Assembly (NCBI GenBank): GCA_965231905.1
Contig: CBDDOO010000001.1
Coordinates: forward strand, 372,001-436,000
Direction of reading: 5' to 3'
Length of the DNA: 64,000 nt
From: G963663315 sp965231905
GTDB taxonomy: Bacteria > Pseudomonadota > Gammaproteobacteria > Arenicellales > Poriferihabitantaceae
Positions 41,971-50,667 of the stretch are shown in pieces. Every line of letters starts with the position of its first letter. Position 1 is the stretch's first letter. The notes under the pieces are model-generated. The model did no database searches. It worked only from the letters and a program-made list of their open reading frames with translations, and had not been told where the DNA came from. Made by a program: the position numbers and the translations under genes.

Positions 41971-42867
41971 ATGAAACCGACATTTGACAAAACCCTGGTG
42001 ATCGCGATTTCTTCACGGACCCTGTTTGATATGTCCGAGAGTCATGAGGTCTTTGAAAAGGAAGGCATTGACGCTTATTGCAAATACCAGATTCATCATG
42101 AGACCGAGAAGCTGGAGCCGGGTATCGCTTTCCCGATGGTCAGGAAATTTCTCGCCCTGAATAAAAACTCCGACAAGAATGCCCCGCATGTGGAAATTGT
42201 CCTGATTTCGAGAAACAGCGCCGATACGGGGTTGCGCATATTCAATTCGATCCAGCATTACGGGCTCGATATAACCCGCGCCGCGTTTACCGGGGGCAGT
42301 ACGGCTTATCCGTATGTCGAGGCGTTCGGCGCCGATTTATTCCTGTCGGCTGATCAGTCGGATGTCGGCAAGGCGCTGGAAGCCGGTCATGCGGCAGCCA
42401 CTATATTGCCCTCCCGGTCGGACCAGTCGGATGTTGGTCAGCTGAAGATCGCTTTCGATGGCGATGCCGTTATTTTCTCGGATGAGGCAGAACAGATTTT
42501 CCAGGAAAAAGGGTTGAAGGAATTCACGGAAAACGAGAAACAGGCGGCCAATAATCCACTGCCCGGCGGGCCTTTCAGGAAATTCCTTTCCGCTTTGCAC
42601 CAGATTCAACGCAATCATGATGAGTCGCCGATACGGACTGCCCTGATCACAGCCCGGGCGGCCCCCTGTCATGAACGGGTCATCAAAACCCTGCGCGCCT
42701 GGGAAGTCCGGATTGATGAGAGCTATTTCCTGGGCGGTATGGACAAGGCGGAGTTCCTGAAAACCTTTGATGCCGATATTTTTTTTGATGATCAGGCCGA
42801 TAATTGTGAATCAACCAGAAAGTATGTCCCGACCGGGCATGTGCCGAGCGGTATCGTCAACCGTTGA
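41971..42867 (+). CDS. cytosolic 5'-nucleotidase, cN-I family
   Basis: The 298-residue product matches the cN-I type 5'-nucleotidase family: VIAISSRTLFDM (in place of the canonical DxD start), EIVLISRNSADTGLRIFNSIQHYGLDI, AFTGG and a long second half with IAFDGDAVIFSDEAEQIF and TALITARAAPCHERVIKTLR, plus the late FFDDQ acid pair. The family hydrolyses nucleoside monophosphates. It starts 15 bases after aroE and ends one base before lysA on the other strand. Confidence 0.88.
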   Translation: MKPTFDKTLVIAISSRTLFDMSESHEVFEKEGIDAYCKYQIHHETEKLEPGIAFPMVRKFLALNKNSDKNAPHVEIVLISRNSADTGLRIFNSIQHYGLDITRAAFTGGSTAYPYVEAFGADLFLSADQSDVGKALEAGHAAATILPSRSDQSDVGQLKIAFDGDAVIFSDEAEQIFQEKGLKEFTENEKQAANNPLPGGPFRKFLSALHQIQRNHDESPIRTALITARAAPCHERVIKTLRAWEVRIDESYFLGGMDKAEFLKTFDADIFFDDQADNCESTRKYVPTGHVPSGIVNR

Positions 42868-42868
42868 A

Positions 42869-44122
42869 TCAAGGCAGCATTCGTTCTCCGGCGTATAGCG
42901 ACGCCAGTTCTTCTCGTGGTTTGACGATATAGTATTGATCACCGTCGACCATGATCTCCGCCGGGCGCGGACGCGCATTGTAATTCGAGGTCATTACCGA
43001 ACAATAGGCTCCGCAAGTCCTGACCGCCAGCAGATCATTCTCCCGGACCCGCAGGGTACGGCCCTTGCCGAGAAAATCACCGCTTTCGCAGACCGGGCCC
43101 ACTACGTCATAAACTTCCGATTGCGGTTCGGGATTTTCTCTGACTTCGATGATCTCGTGCCGGGCCTGATACAGGGAAGGGCGGAGCAGGTCATTCATGC
43201 CCGCGTCTACCACACAAAAATTCGAGGTCTGCCCCTTTTTCAGGTAATGCACACGGGTCAGCAATATGCCGGCGTTCGCCATGATCGCCCGCCCCGGTTC
43301 AATAGCAATCTGGATGCGATCCTGACGACGGCGTAATTGATCGAATATCATTTCCCCGTACTGCTCCGGGCTGGGTGGTTGCTCATCGAGATAGGGCGCT
43401 CCGAGACCGCCGCCGAAATCAATCTGCGCCAGCGCGATGCCATGCTCTGCCAACCGGTCAACGAAATGCAATACCCGCTTCAGGGCATCGCGGTAGGGTG
43501 ACAGTTCGGTGAGCTGGGAACCGATGTGGCAGGCCACACCATGAATCTTGAGATTTCGATCTTTTGCCGCAGCCAGATAGATTGGCAGGGCCTGATCAGG
43601 GGGCAGTCCGAACTTGTTGTCGCGTAACCCGGTGGAGATGTAGGGGTGGGTTTTCGGGTCCACATCGGGATTGATCCGCACCGAGATTTTCGCGACCGCG
43701 CCGAGCTTTCCGGCGATATTGCTGATGCGGTCCACTTCACCGCGGGATTCGATGTTGAAGCGATCCACTCCGGATTCGAGCGCCAGACGAATTTCCCAAT
43801 CCTGTTTGCAGACACCGGAAAAAATCACCCGGGCCGGGTCACCCCCCGCCCGGACCACTTTCACCAATTCCCCTCCCGATACGATATCAAAGCCCGAGCC
43901 GAGGCGGGCCAGCAGGTTGAGAACGGCCAGATTGTCGTTCGCTTTTACCGCGTAGCAAACCTGGTGGGGGTAGTCTCCGAATGCGTCATCGAAAGCATGC
44001 CAGTGTCTTTCCAGGGTTGCGCGGGAGTAGATATAGCACGGAGTTCCGACTTCTTCGGCAATTTTCGCCGTATCTACATTCTCGGCGCACAATGTTCCAT
44101 TGCGATACTCGAAGTAATCCAT
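42869..44122 (-). CDS. lysA: diaminopimelate decarboxylase
   Basis: The 417-residue product is a fold-III PLP decarboxylase: YAVKANDN holds the PLP lysine (near residue 60), HIGSQ (near 195), GGGLGAPY binds the phosphate, and CESGDF (near 345) supplies the active-site Cys from the other subunit. It makes L-lysine from meso-diaminopimelate. It ends the argH-lptM-lysA group on the minus strand. Confidence 0.96.
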   Translation of the reverse strand: MDYFEYRNGTLCAENVDTAKIAEEVGTPCYIYSRATLERHWHAFDDAFGDYPHQVCYAVKANDNLAVLNLLARLGSGFDIVSGGELVKVVRAGGDPARVIFSGVCKQDWEIRLALESGVDRFNIESRGEVDRISNIAGKLGAVAKISVRINPDVDPKTHPYISTGLRDNKFGLPPDQALPIYLAAAKDRNLKIHGVACHIGSQLTELSPYRDALKRVLHFVDRLAEHGIALAQIDFGGGLGAPYLDEQPPSPEQYGEMIFDQLRRRQDRIQIAIEPGRAIMANAGILLTRVHYLKKGQTSNFCVVDAGMNDLLRPSLYQARHEIIEVRENPEPQSEVYDVVGPVCESGDFLGKGRTLRVRENDLLAVRTCGAYCSVMTSNYNARPRPAEIMVDGDQYYIVKPREELASLYAGERMLP

Positions 44123-44130
44123 GTCATGGT

Positions 44131-44313
44131 TCAGGACAGAGCGGTCAAAGTCCCGACAAACTCCGCATCCGCCTCTCGAATGGATGGCGCTTCAACCGGC
44201 TGGTCAGCCTGTTCCTGTCCGGCTTGATCCAGGGGCAGGTACAACGGCCCTTTCTGTCCGCAGGCGGTCAGCCACAAACAACTGAGCAGGCTCACAAAGA
44301 GTCTTTTTTTCAT
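44131..44313 (-). CDS. lptM: LptM-like small lipoprotein
   Basis: The 60-residue product has a lipoprotein signal with lipobox LTAC (Cys18) directly followed by GQKGPLYLP, the family signature of LptM/YifL. LptM assists assembly of the LptDE lipopolysaccharide translocon in E. coli. Its place just upstream of lysA is the usual one. The distance to lysA is eight bases. Confidence 0.92.
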   Translation of the reverse strand: MKKRLFVSLLSCLWLTACGQKGPLYLPLDQAGQEQADQPVEAPSIREADAEFVGTLTALS

Positions 44314-44317
44314 TCTT

Positions 44318-45727
44318 TCATTCTACACTGGAATCGGTCCTTCTTGCATCGAGTGATTGCCGCGCTTTTACAACCTGTTCACGGACCCTGGCTGGAGCGG
44401 CGCCGCCAAAATGATCACGCGCATTGACCGACCCCTCCACGGTCAGTATCCGATATACATCCTCCTCAATGAGATCACAGAATGACTTCAGTTCGTCGAG
44501 TTTCAGGGCGGACAGCGGCTGGTCGAAAGCGATGGCCTGGTTGACGATCCTGCCGACGATCTCATGCGCGTCCCGAAACGGTATGTTCCTGCCGACCAGA
44601 TAATCGGCAAGGTCGGTAGCCGTGGTATGCCCGCGAGACGCCGCAAGCAGCATTGCATCGCGATTTATTTTCATCTGCGGAACCATTGCGGTAAAAACCC
44701 GGAGGCACAAAAGCAGGGTATCGACCGTATCGAACAAGGGTTCCTTGTCTTCCTGATTATCCCGGTTGTATGCCAGTGGTTGTCCTTTCATCAGGGTCAG
44801 CAAGGTCATCAGGTTACCGATCGCTCGCCCGCTCTTGCCACGGGTCAACTCCGCGACGTCGGGATTTTTCTTTTGCGGCATGATGCTGGAACCGGTACAG
44901 AACGCATCACCCAGATCGACAAAGCCGAAGGCATCCGAAGACCATAGCGCCAGTTCTTCGGATATACGGGACAGATGCACCATCAAAAGGGCGCCATGAC
45001 CCAGAAATTCAACGATGAAATCCCGGTCCGAAACCGCGTCCAGCGAGTTACCCGCCACTTCGTCAAATCCCAGATCGCGGGCGGTCATTGTACGGTCAAT
45101 CGGGAATCCGGTCCCGGCCAGCGCCGCGCTACCGAGCGGACAGACATTGATCCGGCGCCTGCATTCGCGCAATCGTTCAAAATCCCGCTGGAACATTTCG
45201 TTCCAGGCCAGAACGTGATGTCCGAAAGTAACCGGTTGGGCGGATTGCATGTGAGTATAGCCGGGCATGATGGTTCCGGCTTCGGCGCCGGCCAGTTCAA
45301 CCAGCGTATACTGGAACCGGGTCAGCTGATCGCAGATCTGGTCCAGTTTCTGCCGCAGATACAGCCGCATATCCGTCGCAATCTGGTCATTCCGGCTGCG
45401 CCCGGTATGGAGTTTTTTGCCGGCTTCGCCGATTCGCGCAGTCAGCGCCGATTCGATATTCAAATGGACATCTTCGAGACTGGTCTGCCAGTTGAATTGT
45501 CCATTCTCTATTTCGAGGCGAATCTCTTCGAGGCCGTTCCTGATCTGATCAAAATCAGAGTGGGAGATGATGTTCTGTCTGGCCAGCATTCGCGCATGAG
45601 CGATTGAGCCGGCGATATCCTGTTCGTACAGGCGGTAGTCAAAACGGATGGATTGCGAATACTTCTCCATCAACGAATGGGTGGGCGCGTCGAACCGCCC
45701 GCCCCATAACTTTTTGCCTTTACTCAT
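44318..45727 (-). CDS. argH: argininosuccinate lyase
   Basis: The 469-residue product begins LWGGRFDAPTHSLMEKYSQSI and has the fumarase/lyase signature GSSIMPQKKNPD (near residue 280), HTGRSRNDQIATDMRL and the TFGHH region with the catalytic His. It releases arginine and fumarate. It is followed by lptM and lysA and starts five bases after the SCO-like gene. Confidence 0.97.
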   Translation of the reverse strand: MSKGKKLWGGRFDAPTHSLMEKYSQSIRFDYRLYEQDIAGSIAHARMLARQNIISHSDFDQIRNGLEEIRLEIENGQFNWQTSLEDVHLNIESALTARIGEAGKKLHTGRSRNDQIATDMRLYLRQKLDQICDQLTRFQYTLVELAGAEAGTIMPGYTHMQSAQPVTFGHHVLAWNEMFQRDFERLRECRRRINVCPLGSAALAGTGFPIDRTMTARDLGFDEVAGNSLDAVSDRDFIVEFLGHGALLMVHLSRISEELALWSSDAFGFVDLGDAFCTGSSIMPQKKNPDVAELTRGKSGRAIGNLMTLLTLMKGQPLAYNRDNQEDKEPLFDTVDTLLLCLRVFTAMVPQMKINRDAMLLAASRGHTTATDLADYLVGRNIPFRDAHEIVGRIVNQAIAFDQPLSALKLDELKSFCDLIEEDVYRILTVEGSVNARDHFGGAAPARVREQVVKARQSLDARRTDSSVE

Positions 45728-45732
45728 TTCGG

Positions 45733-46353
45733 TCAGCCGATGCGGGAGATTTTGAGCAGTTTTTTCAGGTCTTTCAGGAGCAGGCGCGGATCCAGGTTCG
45801 CGGGAATGACCATCATGGCATTGCCCAGCGGATCAATCAGGATCGCGTCGTCGGCGCCGATGCCGTTTTTGCTGAAGAGGGAGCGGATCTGGTTTTCCAG
45901 ACCCTGGTCTGATTCGATCAGAAAGTTGGCGTCACCATGTTCGCTCTGGAGCCGGTCCAGCAAATCCCGGTCCTGCAGGATCAGGTATCGTTGAATCCGG
46001 TTGCCGTCCTTGCCGACCGCAATGCGTGTCTGGCGGGTATTGTAGATTGATTTCCGGCAGGTATCGCCGCATGGCTGTTTGACCAGATGCACCACAGTCC
46101 AGAATTTCTTCAGCGACTCCAGATTAACCGGATGCTGGCCATAACGCATGTTTTCGAATGCTTCGAGCGGCACAGCCGGCTGGATCAGAGGCGCATGATT
46201 GGATTGGCCTGCCGGAGCCCGGCTGGCATCGAGTCCGTAATACCAGATGAAAGAGGCCAGCAATGGGCCTAAGAAAACCGAGATAACCAATACCAGTTTC
46301 AGCCTGGATGCCAGTACACCCGGCTTTTTCGAATCAGTTTCCATTGGTTTCAC
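45733..46353 (-). CDS. cytochrome oxidase assembly protein, SCO-like / CxxxC membrane protein
   Basis: The 206-residue product has one N-terminal membrane anchor (LVLVISVFLGPLLASFIWYY) and a thioredoxin-like domain with VHLVKQPCGDTCRKSIYNTRQ, where CGDTC corresponds to the SCO1 CxxxC copper site. The late DPLGNAMMVIPANLDPRLLLKDL also fits this group, but the His of SCO1 is not clear. Placed after surf1 in the oxidase cluster, it probably helps build the CuA site. An ATG nine bases later (46344) is an alternative start. Confidence 0.82.
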   Translation of the reverse strand: MKPMETDSKKPGVLASRLKLVLVISVFLGPLLASFIWYYGLDASRAPAGQSNHAPLIQPAVPLEAFENMRYGQHPVNLESLKKFWTVVHLVKQPCGDTCRKSIYNTRQTRIAVGKDGNRIQRYLILQDRDLLDRLQSEHGDANFLIESDQGLENQIRSLFSKNGIGADDAILIDPLGNAMMVIPANLDPRLLLKDLKKLLKISRIG

Positions 46354-46359
46354 TGGATG

Positions 46360-47151
46360 TCATGAGAATTTCTGTCTGCGGCTGGCTCGAAGCCAGATTA
46401 TTCCGAAAACAATCAGCGTTACGGCCAGTCCCCACCATTGCACGGCATAGCCGATATGGCGGGTCGCGTTCATTGTGTATGGTTTCCAGATTCTGGTCAA
46501 CGATTGACTTTCGCCGGGGTCAATGATGAGGACGGCGGGAGCTATAGATAAGCCAAGAGCCCGCCCCAGCCCGGCGCGGTCGAAATACTGGATACGCCGG
46601 GGCCAGGTCGATTGATCGGTGAAGGCCGGCCCTAAGGTGAATCCGGGTTCAGGGAGCGTCAACTGGCCCTTGACGGTGACATTGCCGGCATTGTCCATAT
46701 CCGTCCCCATATCAAGTAGAGCCTGCCCCCGACCTGATCGGGGGGGCGGGTCTTCGTGCCCGCCCGCGCCTGTATCTGTCCCCGCACCCGGCAGCGTCTG
46801 TACATCGGCGCTCCAGCCGAGGTTGACCAGTATCACCGTATCATCGTCTGCCAGCATGAAGGGCACCCATAATTCGTGTCCCACTATTCCATTGTAAACG
46901 CGATTCTCCATCAGGAACACCTTCTCCGGCAACCACTTCCCGTCCAGATCAACCTGCCGGTGGTTCAGCGTCTGCCAGTTCTCTCTGGATTGATCCAGCC
47001 TGATCCGGCTGCCTTCTCCAGCGACGAGTTTCCGGTCGATAGCCTGCTTTTCCAGTCCGCGACCCAGCTGCCAGCCTCCCAGCGAGACAAGTACGCCCAA
47101 CCCCGTAAAGTACAGGACAAGAATGACAATTTTTGCTGGTTTTTTGCTCAT
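46360..47151 (-). CDS. SURF1-family cytochrome oxidase assembly protein
   Basis: The 263-residue product has an N-terminal and a C-terminal membrane helix (IVILVLYFTGLGVLVSLGGWQLGRG; AVQWWGLAVTLIVFGIIWL) and the SURF1 motifs VDLDGKWLPEKVFLMENR (in pieces), VNLGW and PGFTLGPAF. SURF1 delivers heme a to subunit I. Start at ATG 47151; an earlier ATG at 47208 adds a poor sequence. A 75-base in-frame insertion with two hairpins lies in the middle, adding the unusual GHEDPPPRSGRGQALLD stretch (see repeat at 46697-46783). Confidence 0.87.
   Translation of the reverse strand: MSKKPAKIVILVLYFTGLGVLVSLGGWQLGRGLEKQAIDRKLVAGEGSRIRLDQSRENWQTLNHRQVDLDGKWLPEKVFLMENRVYNGIVGHELWVPFMLADDDTVILVNLGWSADVQTLPGAGTDTGAGGHEDPPPRSGRGQALLDMGTDMDNAGNVTVKGQLTLPEPGFTLGPAFTDQSTWPRRIQYFDRAGLGRALGLSIAPAVLIIDPGESQSLTRIWKPYTMNATRHIGYAVQWWGLAVTLIVFGIIWLRASRRQKFS
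46697..46783. repeat. palindromic insert in the surf1 coding region, flanked by imperfect direct repeats
   Basis: Two 12-base near-copies (ATATCCGTCCCC at 46697-46708 and GTATCTGTCCCC at 46772-46783, 10 of 12 identical) are 75 bases apart, a multiple of three. Between them lie two tandem hairpins: CCCCCGA (46726-46732) / TCGGGGG (46738-46744), and GGCGGG (46745-46750) / CCCGCC (46759-46764). The pattern looks like a short palindromic element inserted with a target-like duplication that kept the reading frame. Confidence 0.6.
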
Positions 47152-47197
47152 TTTCGTGATGATATGCCAGTCCAGACATCCACCATCAGTCCCCGAC

Positions 47198-47407
47198 ATG
47201 TTTTTCAAGATTACACTGGTTGCCCTGTTACTGTTCGTCGTCGTCAGCCTGTTTAGCGCATTCTACTATATGGTGAAAGACCCGTCCGGCTCTACCCGGG
47301 TCGTCAAATCGCTGTTCATCCGGGTCGGATTATCGCTGTTCATCATGGCGCTTCTGGCCGTGGGCGCCAAAATGGGCTGGGTGATACCGCATGGCTTCGG
47401 GCAGTAA
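47198..47407 (+). CDS. DUF2909 twin-membrane-span protein
   Basis: The 69-residue product is two membrane helices (ITLVALLLFVVVSLFSAFYYM; LSLFIMALLAVGAKMGW) joined by a short basic loop (SGSTRVVKSLFIR). This is the usual DUF2909 gene found between coxC and surf1, divergent from surf1 and convergent with coxC. The ATG at 47198 is used; the frame is open earlier but without helix content. Function unknown, presumably oxidase assembly. Confidence 0.85.
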   Translation: MFFKITLVALLLFVVVSLFSAFYYMVKDPSGSTRVVKSLFIRVGLSLFIMALLAVGAKMGWVIPHGFGQ

Positions 47408-47502
47408 AAAAGTTCCGGGGGTCACCCGGATATCAGGACGGCGTGATCCCACAAAAAGCGTGCAAGAGGCACTTTTCCGGTAAAACCGGATCAGGGGTTT
47501 AT

Positions 47503-48369
47503 TTACAGAATATAGACAAAAATAAACAACCCCAGCCAGACCACATCCACGAAGTGCCAGTACCATGCGGCCGCCTCGAAAGCGAAATGACGTTCTGCGG
47601 TGAAATGCCCCTTGATCGCGCGAAACAGCATCACAGTCAGTATGATGGCGCCGAGGGTCACATGCATGCCGTGGAACCCGGTCAGCATGAAAAACGTCGA
47701 ACCGTAGATGCCGCTGCTCAGTTTCATGCCTTCATGGTAGGCTTCGACATACTCCACACCCTGTAAATAAACGAACAGGAAGCCCAGGGTCACGGTCAGT
47801 AACAGGCCGATGATGATTTGCGCCCGATGCTGCGTCTTGATTGCATGGTGCGCCCAGGTCACGGTCAGGCCGGAGGTCAGCAGGATCACCGTATTGATGA
47901 ACGGCAACGGCCACCAGCCCATGTGGAAGTCACTTCCACCAAGATCACCGGGGCCGTTGGTCGGCCAGATCTCTTTGTAATCACTCCACAGATAAGTATG
48001 TGTAGAGATTCCCGTACCCTCACCCAGCAGCCACGGAACGGACAATTCCCGGGCATAATACAAGGCTCCGAAAAACGCCGCGAAAAACATCACTTCAGAA
48101 AAAATGAACCAGATCATCCCCATGCGAAAAGAGGTATCTTCCCAGGATTTGTAAACGCCGGACTCACTTTCATGAATCACGGCGCCAAACCAGCCGAACA
48201 GCATCACGATGAAAAGCGCAAAACCCGCTGCGGTGAATTTCAGGCCGATCTCACTGCCGTTCAACCAGGCCCCGAATCCGCTCACCATCAGGGTGAGCGC
48301 AATGGAACCGACGATTGGCCACCTTGCGGCTTCCGGAACATAGTAATGAGCGGGCGCTGCTTCTGACAT
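47503..48369 (-). CDS. ctaE: cytochrome c oxidase subunit III
   Basis: The 288-residue product is the seven-helix subunit III, with YYVPEAARWPIVGSIAL, FFAAFFGALYY, WGPTNGPGD-like linker (IWPTNGPGDL), GFHGMHVTLGAI and WYWHFVDVVWLGLFIFVYIL. Conserved HG and WHFVD motifs stabilise subunit I. It is the last structural gene of the cox operon on the minus strand and is convergent with the DUF2909 gene. Confidence 0.96.
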   Translation of the reverse strand: MSEAAPAHYYVPEAARWPIVGSIALTLMVSGFGAWLNGSEIGLKFTAAGFALFIVMLFGWFGAVIHESESGVYKSWEDTSFRMGMIWFIFSEVMFFAAFFGALYYARELSVPWLLGEGTGISTHTYLWSDYKEIWPTNGPGDLGGSDFHMGWWPLPFINTVILLTSGLTVTWAHHAIKTQHRAQIIIGLLLTVTLGFLFVYLQGVEYVEAYHEGMKLSSGIYGSTFFMLTGFHGMHVTLGAIILTVMLFRAIKGHFTAERHFAFEAAAWYWHFVDVVWLGLFIFVYIL

Positions 48370-48391
48370 AAGTTGTGCCTCTGTGTGATAT

Positions 48392-48916
48392 TTAGTTGAT
48401 TCGACTGTTTACGTCAAAAAAAGTATAGGAAAGCGTCACCGTGCCAATATCTTCGGGTAACGCCGGATCCACTACAAAAGTGAGGGGCATCCGCTTCTGC
48501 TGGTTTGCTTCAAACACCTGCTGGTTGAAACAGAAACATTCGATCTTGTTGAAGTGGGTTGCCGCCTTCGCCGGCGCGACACTGGGGATGGCCTGGCCGA
48601 CCATGACATGGTCACGCTGGTTGGTGGCAATGTATTGCGCCGTATATTGCCGACCCGGGTTGACTGTCATTTTTTTGACCTCGGGCCTGAAGTCCCACGG
48701 CGCATCCTGATTCACGGAACTTACGAACTCAACCTTGATCAGCCGGTCCGAATCCACCTCAAGAATATTCGCCTGGGCTTCGCTGGTGCGGCCGGTTTTT
48801 CCATTCAAGCCCGTCAGGTCGCAGAACACATCATAAATCGGCACCATCAGGTAACCGAAGCCAAACATCGCAACCGGTATCAGAAACAGATGCCATGTAT
48901 TGCTCTTTTTCTTCAT
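48392..48916 (-). CDS. ctaG: CtaG/Cox11 copper chaperone
   Basis: The 174-residue product has one N-terminal membrane helix with LMVPIYDVFCDLTGLNG and a beta-rich domain carrying FCFNQQ in CFCFNQQ, the conserved copper-binding Cys pair (Cys in IECFCFNQ), and PVFFVDP-like FVVDPALPED. CtaG brings copper to the CuB site of subunit I. It is coupled to the preceding small gene (TAATG) and is 22 bases upstream of coxC. Confidence 0.93.
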   Translation of the reverse strand: MKKKSNTWHLFLIPVAMFGFGYLMVPIYDVFCDLTGLNGKTGRTSEAQANILEVDSDRLIKVEFVSSVNQDAPWDFRPEVKKMTVNPGRQYTAQYIATNQRDHVMVGQAIPSVAPAKAATHFNKIECFCFNQQVFEANQQKRMPLTFVVDPALPEDIGTVTLSYTFFDVNSRIN

Positions 48917-49029
48917 TACAGTCGGCCCGTGCCGGCCATGAAAATAAACCCGAAATAGATAAGGCCGGCGACGGCAAATAATATGACCACCGTCATCCTG
49001 GCGTTTTTCGTTGCGGATTGACCCATCAT
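48916..49029 (-). CDS. cytochrome oxidase small assembly protein (37 aa)
   Basis: This tiny gene (MMGQSATKNARMTVVILFAV...) encodes one membrane helix after a short basic head. It sits between coxA and ctaG, overlapping the ctaG start by one base. Very short proteins of this type are regularly found at this place in proteobacterial cox operons. The ATG at 49029 or 49026 could be used; frames open farther upstream lie within coxA's end and look non-coding. Confidence 0.65.
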   Translation of the reverse strand: MMGQSATKNARMTVVILFAVAGLIYFGFIFMAGTGRL

Positions 49030-49045
49030 GCCCTGTTTTTGATGT

Positions 49046-50626
49046 CTATCTGACGATCGGTTGCGGGTCGAAGGTATGGTATGGCGGTGGTGAACTGACA
49101 CTCCACTCCAGGCCCTGCGCTCCCTCCCAGACCTGGTCGGTGGCCTTTTCACCGCCACGGATACATTTGACTACCAGAGCCAGCAACAGAATCTGCGAAA
49201 AGCCGAAACCGAACGCGCCGATGGTCGCGATCTGGTTGAAATCGGTGAACTGCACCGCATAGTCCGGAATACGCCGTGGCATACCCGCGAGGCCGACAAA
49301 GTGCATCGGGAAGAACAGGATATTGACAAAAATCGTGGATAACCAGAAATGGGCTTTGCCGAGCTTCTCATCATACATGTGGCCGGTCCACTTGGGCAGC
49401 CAGTAATAAACTCCGGCGATGATGCCGAAGATTGCGCCCGGCACCAGCACATAATGGAAGTGGGCCACAACGAAGTAGGTGTCATGGTACTGGAAATCAA
49501 TCGGTGTCATCGCCAGCATCAGGCCGGAGAATCCGCCAATCGTGAACATGATGACGAAACCCAGCGCAAACAGCATTGGTGTCTCGAACGTCATCGCTCC
49601 CCGCCACATCGTCGATACCCAGTTAAACACTTTCACCCCGGTCGGAACCGCAATCAGCATGGTGGTGAACATGAAGAAGATTTCCCCGGTCAGCGGCATG
49701 CCCACAGTAAACATGTGGTGGGCCCATACGATGAAGGATAAAAATGCGATGGACGCGGTCGCGTAAACCATGGAACTGTAACCGAACAGCCGCTTGCGGG
49801 AGAAGGTCGGGATGATTTCAGAAACCAGGCCAAACGACGGCAGAATCAGTATATAGACTTCCGGATGTCCGAAGAACCAGAAGATGTGCTGGAACATGAC
49901 CGGGTCGCCTCCACCCGCCGCGTCAAAGAAGCTGGTGCCGAAGTATTTGTCCGTCAGCAACATGGTCACGGCACCCGCCAGTACCGGCATCACCGCGATC
50001 AGCAGATAGGCGGTAATAAACCAGGTCCAGACGAACAGGGGCATTTTCATGTACGTCATGCCCGGCGCCCGCAGGTTCATGATCGTGGCGATGATATTGA
50101 TGGCGCCCATGATTGAAGATACGCCCAGCAGATGGATAGAAAAAATCAGGTATGGGAAGGCATTGCCGGTTTGCAGTGACAAGGGTGGATACAGGGTCCA
50201 TCCCGACGCCGGTCCGCCGCCTTCCATGAACAATGTGGAAAGCATCAGGCCGAATCCGAAAGGCAGTATCCAGAAACTCCAGTTGTTCATTCTGGGCAAC
50301 GCCATATCCGGCGCGCCGACCATCATTGGCAGCATCCAGTTGGCCAGTCCGACGAATGCCGGCATCACCACACCAAAAATCATCACCAGCGCATGCAGTG
50401 TCGTCATCTGGTTGAAGAAATGCGGGTCCACGACCTGCAATCCGGGTTGAAACAGTTCGGCCCGGATCACCAGCGCCATGGCGCCGCCAATAAAAAACAT
50501 GATCAGTGAAAACCACAGATAAAGTGTACCGATATCCTTATGGTTGGTGGTTGTCACCCAGCGCATCAGTCCAGGCGCCGGGCCGTGGTGGTCGTCATGA
50601 TGGGCGGTAGTTGCATAAGCGTTCAT
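49046..50626 (-). CDS. ctaD: cytochrome c oxidase subunit I
   Basis: The 526-residue product is the twelve-helix heme-copper subunit I. Visible marks are FHPEVY-type WFFGHPEVYILILP and VWAHHMFTVGMP (CuB and heme a3 ligands), TTNHKDIGTLYLWF at the start, and HDTYFVVAHFHYVLVPGA with the two late heme His residues. The tyrosine of the active site follows HPEVY as expected. It starts 41 bases after coxB. It forms the main aerobic oxidase of the window. Confidence 0.97.
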   Translation of the reverse strand: MNAYATTAHHDDHHGPAPGLMRWVTTTNHKDIGTLYLWFSLIMFFIGGAMALVIRAELFQPGLQVVDPHFFNQMTTLHALVMIFGVVMPAFVGLANWMLPMMVGAPDMALPRMNNWSFWILPFGFGLMLSTLFMEGGGPASGWTLYPPLSLQTGNAFPYLIFSIHLLGVSSIMGAINIIATIMNLRAPGMTYMKMPLFVWTWFITAYLLIAVMPVLAGAVTMLLTDKYFGTSFFDAAGGGDPVMFQHIFWFFGHPEVYILILPSFGLVSEIIPTFSRKRLFGYSSMVYATASIAFLSFIVWAHHMFTVGMPLTGEIFFMFTTMLIAVPTGVKVFNWVSTMWRGAMTFETPMLFALGFVIMFTIGGFSGLMLAMTPIDFQYHDTYFVVAHFHYVLVPGAIFGIIAGVYYWLPKWTGHMYDEKLGKAHFWLSTIFVNILFFPMHFVGLAGMPRRIPDYAVQFTDFNQIATIGAFGFGFSQILLLALVVKCIRGGEKATDQVWEGAQGLEWSVSSPPPYHTFDPQPIVR

Positions 50627-50667
50627 CTTTATTGTTCCTTAAGGTATCGTTCTCGTATTTTTCTTAA

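Noticed and set aside
47408..47502. Bidirectional terminator between DUF2909 and coxC genes
   Set aside because: GTGC-aagag-GCAC with TTTT and CCGG-taaaa-CCGG are there, but the stems are only four bases long; too weak to list.
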